Source of the DNA: JBOZRQ01 sp050789255
Lineage (GTDB): Bacteria; Bacillota; Sulfobacillia; Symbiobacteriales; Symbiobacteriaceae
NCBI GenBank assembly: GCA_050789255.1
Contig: JBOZRQ010000008.1
Coordinates: 124,001-188,000 of the forward strand
Direction of reading: 5' to 3'
DNA: 64,000 nucleotides
The first letter of the stretch is position 1. Every line of letters begins with the position of its first letter. Under the pieces are notes generated by a model that did no database searches, was not told where the DNA came from, and saw nothing but the letters and a program-made list of their open reading frames with translations. Both the position numbers and the translations under genes were made by a program. Of the stretch, positions 39,031-46,982 are shown one piece after another.

Positions 39031-41529
39031 CCTGGCCTCCTGCACGTCCCGGGAGTTGGGGCCAACGTAAACGGCGAACTCCCCCTCTTCCGCCCTGAAG
39101 CCCGCATCCGCCGTGTAGTACTTCAGATCGGCCTCCCGGATCGTAAAGAGCACCTCGCGGCTCTCTCCCGGACCGAGCGTGATCTTCTGAAACCCTTTCA
39201 GCTCCTTGACCGGGCGCACCGCACTGCCATAGAGATCCTGGATGTACAGTTGCACCGTCTCTTCGCCGGTGCGGCTGCCCGTATTGGTGACGGTCACCGT
39301 GACGCGGATCTCCTCCGACCGGGTCATCTGCTCCCGGTCGAGGCGCAGGCCCGAGTAGTCAAAGCGGGTGTAGCTGAGCCCATAGCCAAAGGGATAGAGT
39401 GGGTCATTCGGCCCGTCGATATACTTGGAGATGAACCGTTCCGCCTGGTTCTGCCGGGTCATGGGCCGGCCTGTCTTGAAGTGATTGTAGTAGACCGGCA
39501 CCTGCCCGAGTTTGGCCGGGAAGCTCATGGTCAGCCGGCCAGCGGGGTTGTAATCGCCCAGCAGCACATCGGCGATGGCGTTGCCAGCCTGCGAGCCCAG
39601 GAACCAGGTCTCGACGATCGCGTCCACATGCTCCTGGAACCAGTTCAGGACCAGCGGCCTGCCGTTGGTCAGCACGAGCACCGTCGGTTTGCCCAGGGCT
39701 ATGATGGCCTCGGCCAGGCGCATCTGAATCTCCGGCAGGGTGATCTCCGTACGGGAGGCCGCCTCCCCCGACATGGTACTGGCCTCGCCCAGGCAGAGCA
39801 GCACCACATCGGCCTGCTGCGCCTGATGGACGGCGGCTTCGATGCCCCCGCTGATGGCGCTTTCGACGCCGCAGCCTTCCGCCACAAGCAGGTTCTCCGG
39901 CCGGATTCCCTTCGCCAGGAGGCCCTGCTGAATCGTGACTGTGCGGTCCCCGTATTTGGTGAACTGCCATCGGCCGAGCAGGTCCCGGCTGTTTGCAAAG
40001 GGCCCTACCATAGCGGTCTTCTGCTCGGTCGCCAGGGGAAGCACGCCCCCGTCGTTCTTCAGCAGCACAATCGACTTGCGGGCCAGGTCGCGGCTCGCAT
40101 CCAGATGCTCGGCGCTGAAGTGGTACGCCAGCTCCTTCTCCGGCCGCACATACCGGAAGGGATCGTCCATGATGCCGAGCTTGTACTTGTAGGTAAGGAT
40201 TCGGCGAACCGCTGCATCCAGCTGCGCTTCTGTGACCAGCCCTTCCGCCAGCAGCTCAGGCAGGTGCTCATAGAAGCAGCGGCTCACCATCTCGATGTCC
40301 AGGGTGGCGTCGAGCGCTTTCTTGGCGGCTTCCTTCCCATCACGTGCGCAGCCGTGAACGACCACCTCATCGACCGCGGCGTAATCGGAGATCACCATGC
40401 CGTCGAAGCCCATCTCCTCCCGCAGCCAGCCCTTGACCAGCGCCTGGTTGGCGGTAGCGGGGATGCCCTGGTAGATCGTGAACGAAGTCATCACCGAGCC
40501 GGCGCCCGCCTCGATGCCGGCCTGGAACGGCGGAAGATAGACGTTGCGCATCGCCCATTCAGAGATATCGACGGTGTTGTACTCCCGCCCGGCCTCCACG
40601 GCGCCGTAGGCAGCGAAGTGCTTGAGACAGGCGATCATGCTCTCCTCGCTGAAGAGGCTGTCGCCCTGGTACCCCCGGACCTGGGCTGCGGCGATCTGCC
40701 CACCCAGGTAGGGGTCTTCCCCCGCACCTTCCATCACCCGTCCCCAGCGGGGGTCGCGGGTGATGTCCACCATGGGGGCGTTGTTGTAGTGGATCCCCGT
40801 GGCGGTCGCCTCCCGGGCGGCGATCCGGCAGGCATTCCTGATCGCTTCCATGTCCCAGCTGCAGGACCAGGCCAGCGGCACGGGGAAGATCGTTTGGAAG
40901 CCGTGAATCACGTCGGCGTTGAACAGGAGCGGGATCTGCAGGGGTGACTGCTCGACGGCGACTCGCTGCAGGTCGAAGATCCTGGAGGAATCCATGGCGC
41001 CCAGAATCACGCCGGCCTTGCCTTCGGCCACCAGCTTAGATGGCGGCTCGGAGGCGACATCGCCGCCGAAGGCGAAGTCGGAAGCGACGCACTGGCTCAT
41101 CTGGCCGAGCTTGTCCTGCACCGTCATGCGGGAGAGCAGGGCCTCGACTTCGGTCCGAATCTCCTCGTCGGTGCGCTGGGGGACGTACGGCTTGCGGTAG
41201 GGCGCCACTGCGGCGATCAGGTCCTCGGTCAGGGAGGTTCCCGGGCCAGGCTTGCCCGTGAACGATACGGCGCCCAGGTGGGGATGGTGCAGGGCCACGG
41301 ACACGGTGTCCCCGTCAAACTCCATGTTTAGCGTCGCGGTCTCATGCGACGAAATCATGCAGGTGGCGTGGAGGCGGTTCCCTTGGGCCCGGACCGCGGT
41401 GACGGCGCTGACTAGTGCGTACGGCTCTGTGCTGACCGTGAGCGTGTACTCATCCGCTTGGCCAACGGTGAAGATGAATTTCATGGTCGTCTGCCCGACC
41501 ACGGTTTTGGCGTGCCAAAGCCCTAACAA
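39016..41529 (-). CDS. Glycoside hydrolase family 3 beta-glucosidase (BglX-like) with N-terminal extension
   Basis: The 837-residue protein has a GH3 N-domain (about 125-440; ITRDPRWGRVMEGAGEDPYL, LKHFAAYGA, nucleophile Asp in MVISDYAAVDE), a GH3 C-domain (about 480-700) and a C-terminal fibronectin-III-like domain (to 837). It should cleave beta-glucosides such as cellobiose or laminaribiose. No signal peptide is seen, so it is probably cytosolic. The first about 110 residues form an extra domain not usual in BglX. TTG at 41529 has GGAG eight bases upstream; ATG at 41484 would shorten the extension by 15 residues. The adjacent gene is divergent. Confidence 0.9.
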   Translation of the reverse strand: MLGLWHAKTVVGQTTMKFIFTVGQADEYTLTVSTEPYALVSAVTAVRAQGNRLHATCMISSHETATLNMEFDGDTVSVALHHPHLGAVSFTGKPGPGTSLTEDLIAAVAPYRKPYVPQRTDEEIRTEVEALLSRMTVQDKLGQMSQCVASDFAFGGDVASEPPSKLVAEGKAGVILGAMDSSRIFDLQRVAVEQSPLQIPLLFNADVIHGFQTIFPVPLAWSCSWDMEAIRNACRIAAREATATGIHYNNAPMVDITRDPRWGRVMEGAGEDPYLGGQIAAAQVRGYQGDSLFSEESMIACLKHFAAYGAVEAGREYNTVDISEWAMRNVYLPPFQAGIEAGAGSVMTSFTIYQGIPATANQALVKGWLREEMGFDGMVISDYAAVDEVVVHGCARDGKEAAKKALDATLDIEMVSRCFYEHLPELLAEGLVTEAQLDAAVRRILTYKYKLGIMDDPFRYVRPEKELAYHFSAEHLDASRDLARKSIVLLKNDGGVLPLATEQKTAMVGPFANSRDLLGRWQFTKYGDRTVTIQQGLLAKGIRPENLLVAEGCGVESAISGGIEAAVHQAQQADVVLLCLGEASTMSGEAASRTEITLPEIQMRLAEAIIALGKPTVLVLTNGRPLVLNWFQEHVDAIVETWFLGSQAGNAIADVLLGDYNPAGRLTMSFPAKLGQVPVYYNHFKTGRPMTRQNQAERFISKYIDGPNDPLYPFGYGLSYTRFDYSGLRLDREQMTRSEEIRVTVTVTNTGSRTGEETVQLYIQDLYGSAVRPVKELKGFQKITLGPGESREVLFTIREADLKYYTADAGFRAEEGEFAVYVGPNSRDVQEARLTLV

Positions 41530-41574
41530 GATGGTGCTCCTCTCTCGGAATGGCCCGGGTGGCTCGTCCCTCCA

Positions 41575-41606
41575 TCAGTATACACCGATCCCGGGTGGAA
41601 CCCGGG
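41575..41606. promoter_or_regulatory. Promoter and palindrome between divergent GH3 and lipoprotein genes
   Basis: A minus-strand -10 TATACT occupies 41580-41575 for the GH3 gene; the -35 is not clear. A perfect inverted repeat CCCGGGT-GGA-ACCCGGG (41590-41606) lies just upstream and could be an operator for either gene. Confidence 0.4.
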
Positions 41607-41653
41607 TAAAGTAACCACCGTCCTACATCTGAATGCCTTCGGAGGTGAACCCA

Positions 41654-43267
41654 GTGCGGAAGGTAGTGCTGCTCCTGGTGGCCGTGATGGTCGCCGCCTG
41701 CAGCCGGGCGCCGCAGCCCCCTGCGGACGAGAAGCCTGTGCAGGCCCCTGTCCAGCCCCCCATCCAGGACCCCGTTCAGGCGCCGGCTACGCACGAGGCC
41801 ACGCTCTTCCCAGCCGAGGACCGGCAAGTGGCCTACATGATACGGGACCAGGGCGCGCCGGAAGAGACCGCCGTCCAGGAGCACTTGCTCAGGGATGGCG
41901 ACCGGGTCGCCGCGGTCGCGGGCGGCAAGGTCTATGCGGTCTGGTACCTACGGCCGGACGGCGTGTGGCGGGCTGACCCGAAGAACAAGGGCGCCCTGCT
42001 TCGCTACCTGCCGCCCGAGCCGAAGGATGGCCTGATCTGGCATCAGAAGAGCGGCGAGGCCGAGGTCTGGTTCCGGCTGGCCGAGACCAAGGAGTGTGCC
42101 CAGCTGGTTCCCACCTGCTGGGAGCTGACGGTGCTGGGCCGCGGGGAGCGCACCGTCTTCCGCTTTGTCCAGGGCCTGGGGCCGATCTATGCCGCAGCCG
42201 ACAACTGGGCCGACCCCTCCCTTTCCTTCGAGAAGTATCTGGCTCCGGAGGGGCGCCCTGCCCCCCTCCCTGCCGGCGAACGGCAGCGGCTCCTGGGTGA
42301 GGTCACAGCCCCGCCCCAGGCGGCGCCTGTTGTGGATGGGACTGCCGAGCAGTTCGAGACCGCTGTCTACGAGCAAGCTGCCGTCGCGGGCCGGGAGGTC
42401 CTCCGGCTGGATCTGAACGGGGATGGCAAGCTTGACCTTGTCCGCGGGCGTTTTGGGGTGTGGAGCACAGCACCCCTGGAGTTCTATGAGGCGGACGGTA
42501 CTCGGGTGGGGCGCTCCGCCGTGTACAAGGGCGAGCAGCGGGTGGAGAAACTCCAGTTCAAGGGAATGCGGCTGCCGGGCTTCCTGGTTCAGACCAGGTC
42601 CGAGCGGGACGGCAACGGGGTTACCATCGTAACCGCCAGCGCCAACACCTACATGAAGACCTGGGAGATGGCGCCGGTCTATGGGTGGGGCATGAAGACC
42701 CAGGGCGCCCCCGCTGACCGGGTGAAGTGGACCGAGGATGGCACCATCACCGTTGAATGGGACCTGAAGGACCCGGCCCGGCACACCAAGGTGACCGTCT
42801 ACAAGTGGTATGAGGACCAGGCTCAGACGTGGTCCGGCGTCAAGCAGCACTCCGCGGCCTATCGCCCGGAGGGCAAGGAACTCGCATACCCCTCCACCCC
42901 GAAGGACCTGCTGCAGGCCGCCTTTGTGGCCCGCTGGCTTGGCCTGAACGAGGAACTCCCCCGCTACTTCGCCACGCCGCAGGCTGCGGCGGCCTTTGGT
43001 GCGGACAAGCGTGTCTCCGCCCCGGACTACGGGCCTGGGGAGGTGCGGATTGGCCAGGTGACCCCGCCGACGGCGCCGCATACGTGCGGACCGGAGGTGC
43101 GGGAGGCTGACCCGCAGGGACCCGGCCCCCACGCTTTCGCCGCTTACTGGGGCGGCTACGAGTGGTGCGAGGCCGTGTGGGGCACCGTCACCTTCGGCCA
43201 GGATGCGCAGGGGCGCCCGGTGATCGTTGAGCTGAAGCTGGAGGGCGAGGCCGGCAGCGCCCACTGA
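41654..43267 (+). CDS. Hypothetical lipoprotein, about 537 residues
   Basis: The N-terminus is a lipoprotein signal (VVLLLVAVMVAACSR, lipobox VAAC), followed by a Pro/Gln/Ala-rich spacer with repeated QAPVQPP/QDPVQAP units to about residue 45. The remaining 490 residues are a soluble, beta-rich exterior part with many Trp, ending in CGPEVREAD and EWCEAVWGTVTFGQD, whose cysteines may form a disulfide. I recognise no domain. GTG at 41654 follows GGAGGTG; ATG at 41633 lies upstream of that site and is unlikely. It is divergent from the GH3 gene and converges with the SDR gene. Confidence 0.75.
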   Translation: MRKVVLLLVAVMVAACSRAPQPPADEKPVQAPVQPPIQDPVQAPATHEATLFPAEDRQVAYMIRDQGAPEETAVQEHLLRDGDRVAAVAGGKVYAVWYLRPDGVWRADPKNKGALLRYLPPEPKDGLIWHQKSGEAEVWFRLAETKECAQLVPTCWELTVLGRGERTVFRFVQGLGPIYAAADNWADPSLSFEKYLAPEGRPAPLPAGERQRLLGEVTAPPQAAPVVDGTAEQFETAVYEQAAVAGREVLRLDLNGDGKLDLVRGRFGVWSTAPLEFYEADGTRVGRSAVYKGEQRVEKLQFKGMRLPGFLVQTRSERDGNGVTIVTASANTYMKTWEMAPVYGWGMKTQGAPADRVKWTEDGTITVEWDLKDPARHTKVTVYKWYEDQAQTWSGVKQHSAAYRPEGKELAYPSTPKDLLQAAFVARWLGLNEELPRYFATPQAAAAFGADKRVSAPDYGPGEVRIGQVTPPTAPHTCGPEVREADPQGPGPHAFAAYWGGYEWCEAVWGTVTFGQDAQGRPVIVELKLEGEAGSAH

Positions 43268-43291
43268 CCTCGAGCGCCTGGCCACCCCGCT

Positions 43292-44194
43292 CTAACTCCC
43301 CAGGTAGCTGCCCGCGTTGACATGCAAGACCTGGCCGGTGACGTAGGCGCTGTCCTCCGAGGCCAGGTAGACGTAGGTGGGCGCCAGCTCGAAGGGCTGG
43401 GCGGCCCGGCCGTAGGGAGTGTCGGTGCCGAACTTCTTGATTTGCTCGTCGCTAAAGGTCGAGACGATCAGCGGGGTCCAGACGGGGCCGGGGGCGACGG
43501 CGTTGACCCGGATGCCCTGCTTGACCAGGTTGAGGGCCAAGGAACGGGTGAAGCTGACGATCGCCCCCTTGGTCGAGGCGTAGTCGATCAGCGTCTCATG
43601 GCCCTGGAAGGCCGTGATCGAGGCCGTGTTGACGATGCGGCTGCCAAACTTCAGGTGCGGCAGGGCCGCCCAAGTCATGTAGTAGTACGAGAAGATGTTG
43701 GTCCGGAAGGTCTCCTCCATCTGCTCCGGGGAGATCTGCTCGAACTTCTGCTGGGGGTGCTGGACGGCGAGGTTGTTCACCACGACGTCCAACCTGCCGA
43801 ACTTGCCCAGTGCCTCGGCGACCACCCGGTCGTGCTGGGGCCGTTGACGCAGGTCCCCCGGGATCGTCAGGCACTTGCGCCCATACCGCTCCACCGCCTG
43901 GGCGGTCTCGGCGGCGTCCTCGCTCTCGTCGAGGTAGGCGATCACCACGTCGGCGCCTTCCTTTGCGAATGCTACCGCCACGGCGCGGCCGATGCCGCTG
44001 TCCCCGCCGGTGATGATCGCCACCTGGTCCTTCAGCTTGCCGCTTCCCCTGTAGCCGGGATAGTCGTAGATCGGCCGGGGATCCATCGGCGCTTCCTTCC
44101 CCGGCTGCCGTGGCTGGCGCTGGGGCGGGAAGGCGATCGGCTGCTCCTTGCTCTTGGTCTCGGTGCCGCGGGGCGGATAGACAGGATAGTTCAT
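43292..44194 (-). CDS. SDR oxidoreductase, general-stress type (YdaD/YhdF/YghA-like)
   Basis: The 300-residue SDR has a Pro/Lys-rich N-terminal extension of about 45 residues (PPQRQPRQPGKEAP, DYPGYRGSGKL) before VAIITGGDSGIGRAVAVAFAKEG, as in Bacillus stress-induced YdaD/YhdF. NNLAVQHP replaces the usual NNAG, again typical of this subgroup, and Tyr-x3-Lys is in DYASTKGA. NADP-dependent aldehyde or ketone reduction is likely. ATG at 44194 is seven bases from GGAGGG; GTG at 44200 is an alternative. It is divergent from the thioredoxin-like gene. Confidence 0.88.
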   Translation of the reverse strand: MNYPVYPPRGTETKSKEQPIAFPPQRQPRQPGKEAPMDPRPIYDYPGYRGSGKLKDQVAIITGGDSGIGRAVAVAFAKEGADVVIAYLDESEDAAETAQAVERYGRKCLTIPGDLRQRPQHDRVVAEALGKFGRLDVVVNNLAVQHPQQKFEQISPEQMEETFRTNIFSYYYMTWAALPHLKFGSRIVNTASITAFQGHETLIDYASTKGAIVSFTRSLALNLVKQGIRVNAVAPGPVWTPLIVSTFSDEQIKKFGTDTPYGRAAQPFELAPTYVYLASEDSAYVTGQVLHVNAGSYLGS

Positions 44195-44301
44195 GCTCAC
44201 CCTCCTTGGGTATCCTTAGCATGTCCAGCCCGTATCGCCCGGCGCCATGCGAAGGACTCAAATCACAGTTCCCGAATGAGCAATGCCAGGAGGGGTCTGC
44301 G

Positions 44302-44859
44302 ATGCACGTCGTCTCCGAAGACCGTTTTGCTACAGGGCTTTTTTGGACGGATTATTTGGCCGGTGCCACCCAGCATCAGGAGCGGCGCCAGAGCGCGTAC
44401 GAGGCGGTTACCTTCACCCCCGAGCAGCAGCAGGTGATCGAACGGTTGCGCCCGCTGGGCTTAAAGGTGTTGGTCCTCGAGGAATACTGGTGCGGCGACG
44501 CCGCCCGGACCGGCCCCGTGCTGGCCCGCCTGGCCGAGGCTGCGGGCATGGAAGCCCGCTGGTTCTTCCGGGACCAGAACCTGGACATCATGGACCGGTA
44601 CCTGGAGAACGGGACCTCCCGGGCGATTCCCTGCTTCGTCTTCATGACGAAGGACGGCGGATATCTGGCGCACTGGGGCAGCCGGCCCCGGGCCGTCAAG
44701 GAGGCCGTGAAGCCGCTTCAGCCGCTGCCGCCCCAGGGCGACCCCGCCCGTCCCGCCGCCTTCGAGCAGTTCGTGAAGGTGCTCCACGAGGCCTACGACC
44801 GGGTCGGCCCGGTTGGGGTTGTCGATGAGCTGCTTGAGTACGTCACCAAGGCGCTCTAG
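44302..44859 (+). CDS. Thioredoxin-family protein lacking the second active-site cysteine
   Basis: The 185-residue protein has a thioredoxin-like fold of the type with motif WCGDC, but here the motif reads EEYWCGDAART (Cys about 70), so only one cysteine is present and classical disulfide exchange is not possible. The following RWFFRDQNLDIMDRYLENGTSRAIPCFVFM contains the cis-proline (shown in part). It may act as a monothiol protein or bind a partner. AGGAGGGG lies seven bases before the ATG. A terminator follows its stop. Confidence 0.8.
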   Translation: MHVVSEDRFATGLFWTDYLAGATQHQERRQSAYEAVTFTPEQQQVIERLRPLGLKVLVLEEYWCGDAARTGPVLARLAEAAGMEARWFFRDQNLDIMDRYLENGTSRAIPCFVFMTKDGGYLAHWGSRPRAVKEAVKPLQPLPPQGDPARPAAFEQFVKVLHEAYDRVGPVGVVDELLEYVTKAL

Positions 44860-44865
44860 ATGCGA

Positions 44866-44905
44866 ACTCCCCTGGCACGCCGTGTCAGGGGAGTCCTGTT
44901 ATACT
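44866..44905 (+). terminator. Terminator, followed by the tag promoter -10
   Basis: A 13-bp stem (ACTCCCCTG-GCAC/GTGT-CAGGGGAGT, 3-nt loop) occupies 44866-44894 and is followed by CCTGTTAT. A -10 TATACT at 44900-44905, 37 bp before the next gene, probably starts its transcript; no good -35 is seen. Confidence 0.65.
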
Positions 44906-44941
44906 GAACTAGATGGATGTAACTGCAAGGGAGGCTTTGCG

Positions 44942-45508
44942 ATGAACCGCTGCTTTGGCACCAAGGACGAGCTATACGCTATCTACCACGACACCGAGTG
45001 GGGCGTGCCTGTGCACGACGACCGGAAGCTGTTTGAGTTCCTGCTGCTGGAGGGCGCCCAGGCCGGGCTGAGCTGGCAGACCGTGCTGCACCGGCGGGAG
45101 GGCTATCGGCGCGCATTTGCTGACTTTGACCCCGCTGTGGTGGCGGAGTTTGACGAAGCCAAGGTCGCCGAGCTGCTCCAGGACCCCGGGATCATCCGCA
45201 ACCGGGCCAAGGTGTACGCCGCCATTGGAAACGCCCGGGCCTTCTTGAAGGTCCAGGCGGAGTTCGGCAGCTTTGACCGTTACTTATGGCAGTTCGTGGG
45301 CGGACAGCCGCGCCAGAACAGCTTCGGGTCCCTGGCTGAGGTGCCCGCCCGCACCCCCGAGTCCGATGCGATGAGCAAGGACCTGATCAAGCGGGGCTTC
45401 AAGTTCGTCGGATCGACCATCTGCTACGCTTACATGCAGGCCGTCGGGATGGTGAACGACCACCCGGTCACCTGCTTTCGGCATGCTGAAGTGGCACGGC
45501 TTACGTAG
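44942..45508 (+). CDS. tag: DNA-3-methyladenine glycosylase I
   Basis: The 188-residue base-excision repair enzyme removes 3-methyladenine from DNA. Family marks are present: MNRCFGTKDELYAIYHDTEWG (given in part) with zinc ligands Cys4 and His17, FEFLLLEGAQAGLSW, and the C-terminal zinc pair in NDHPVTCFRH. The invariant Trp and Glu of the alkyl-base pocket (EGAQAGLSWQTVL) are kept. AGGGAGG lies seven bases before the ATG. Its stop overlaps by 8 bp the end of the converging DUF1905 gene. Confidence 0.95.
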   Translation: MNRCFGTKDELYAIYHDTEWGVPVHDDRKLFEFLLLEGAQAGLSWQTVLHRREGYRRAFADFDPAVVAEFDEAKVAELLQDPGIIRNRAKVYAAIGNARAFLKVQAEFGSFDRYLWQFVGGQPRQNSFGSLAEVPARTPESDAMSKDLIKRGFKFVGSTICYAYMQAVGMVNDHPVTCFRHAEVARLT

Positions 45509-45791
45509 GCCGAACCTCCAGTCGCAGTGTCACGGTATCACCTTCGCCGATGTTTTCGGCTTTTTGAGCAATGGCTTTGATGGGCACGATGTAGCGGCCA
45601 TCTTTGGGAAACAATGATGTCTTCCATTCGGTCTTGCCGATCCGCACTTTGACCGGAATCATTCCCCAGCCATAGGTCACGTGCCTTGATATCGCGCGCA
45701 GGTCGTGGCACTGCTCTTCCGGAACGGTCACGAAGTAGAACGGGGCGGGGCCTCTCCAGAACCAGATCTCCCCGCGAAACTCAATCTCCAT
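45501..45791 (-). CDS. DUF1905 family protein
   Basis: The 96-residue single-domain protein has the DUF1905 pattern: FRGEIWFWRGPAPFYFVTVP at the start, VKVRIGKTEWKTSLFPKDGRY in the middle and GEGDTVTLRLEV at the end. The fold is a small beta barrel; family function is unknown, often found alone or fused to YdeI-like OmpD-associated domains. CACATGGAG precedes it with no strong ribosome site seen. It converges with tag, overlapping by 8 bp. Confidence 0.85.
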   Translation of the reverse strand: MEIEFRGEIWFWRGPAPFYFVTVPEEQCHDLRAISRHVTYGWGMIPVKVRIGKTEWKTSLFPKDGRYIVPIKAIAQKAENIGEGDTVTLRLEVRPT

Positions 45792-45979
45792 GTGGGATGC
45801 CCCCTAGTTCTTGTGGACTGACTCGGCGCCGGATGGCATGGCGGCGCCTCATGGATCACGTCGAGCATTGAATTCTAAGTTATTGTAAATATCACCTCTC
45901 GCTCAGTTGAACTGGAAGGGGATCATGTACCGGGACCCGAAGTGGAATCGGATTAGGCACCACGGAGAGGAGCTCATCT

Positions 45980-46834
45980 ATGAAGACGAAAGCCCTGGTT
46001 TTGGGGGGCGGTGGCACGGTAGGCATTGCGTGGGAAGTGGGTGTGGCGGTTGGGCTGCTTGAGCATGGCGTCGACCTGCGAGCTGCGGACCTGCTGGTAG
46101 GGACATCGGCGGGGTCGGTAGTCGGGAGCTTCCTGGCGCTGGGCTTCGACCCCACCCAGGTGCTGGCTGTGCAGAAAGCGATGGCTGCCACGTCCCAGCA
46201 GAGCCCCATGCAAATGGACCTGGAGGGCTATCAGAAGGTCTCCGCCGTGTGGCAGGGCGCCCGGGCGATGGATCAGGAGACCTCCCGGGAGATCGGCAGT
46301 CTTGCCCTGCAGTCCCGCGGGATGGACGAGGCCGCCTGGGTCGGTCAGTTCGGCCTGCTGGTTGGGAGCCAGGGAGGGTGGCCCGAGAAGCCGCTGTGCG
46401 TCACCGCCGTTGATACAGAGACCGGTGAGCTCGCCGTCTGGGACCGGAGCAGCGGGGTGCCCCTCCACCTTGCTGTGGCGGCCAGTTGCTGTGTCCCCGG
46501 CCTGTTCCAGCCCGTAACCATCGGTGGACGCCGGTACATGGATGGCGGCGTGTGGTCCGGCACCCACGCCGACCAGGCGGCCGGCCACGACACCGTGCTC
46601 GTGGTCGCCCCCATGGGCAGCGCGGTGTACCCGCTGGGCCACAGCCAGCTGATGGCCGAGGTGGAGCGGCTCCGGGCCGCTGGCAGCACGGTCGAGGTGC
46701 TCCTGCCTGACGCCACGACCCAGGCCGGATTCGGCCCCAGCATGATGGACCAGACCCGGGTGGGCGGCGCCGCTGAGAACGGCATCCGCCAGGGGCGGGA
46801 GCTCGGCGCCCGCCTTGCAGAGATCTGGCACTGA
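45980..46834 (+). CDS. Patatin-like phospholipase
   Basis: The 284-residue protein has all patatin motifs: the oxyanion-hole glycine run LVLGGGGTVGIAWEVG (6-21), the nucleophile elbow GTSAG with Ser about 44, and the dyad aspartate in MDGGVW near 192. It should be a lipid acyl hydrolase, probably cytosolic. GGAGAGGAG precedes the ATG by about seven bases. It stands alone between DUF1905 and a chemotaxis receptor gene, with a terminator 10 bp after its stop. Confidence 0.9.
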   Translation: MKTKALVLGGGGTVGIAWEVGVAVGLLEHGVDLRAADLLVGTSAGSVVGSFLALGFDPTQVLAVQKAMAATSQQSPMQMDLEGYQKVSAVWQGARAMDQETSREIGSLALQSRGMDEAAWVGQFGLLVGSQGGWPEKPLCVTAVDTETGELAVWDRSSGVPLHLAVAASCCVPGLFQPVTIGGRRYMDGGVWSGTHADQAAGHDTVLVVAPMGSAVYPLGHSQLMAEVERLRAAGSTVEVLLPDATTQAGFGPSMMDQTRVGGAAENGIRQGRELGARLAEIWH

Positions 46835-46844
46835 CCTTGTGATC

Positions 46845-46875
46845 AAGGCCGCCTTCCCCGTGGGAGGCGGCCTTT
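46845..46875 (+). terminator. Terminator of the patatin gene
   Basis: A perfect 10-bp stem AAGGCCGCCT/AGGCGGCCTT with a 10-nt loop ends in TTTC. Confidence 0.8.
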
Positions 46876-46982
46876 CAAGTCTACGGATATGGAGTTATTA
46901 GGGATTATAGTAGGATAATGTTTACCCGCCTATAATTGTCTCGTATACCCCGCGGACATATTAGGAAGGACGCTGATCCGCC

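Noticed and set aside
38932..40947. A 671-codon plus-strand frame opposite the GH3 gene
   Set aside because: Antisense composition, and it starts within the duplicated terminator region.
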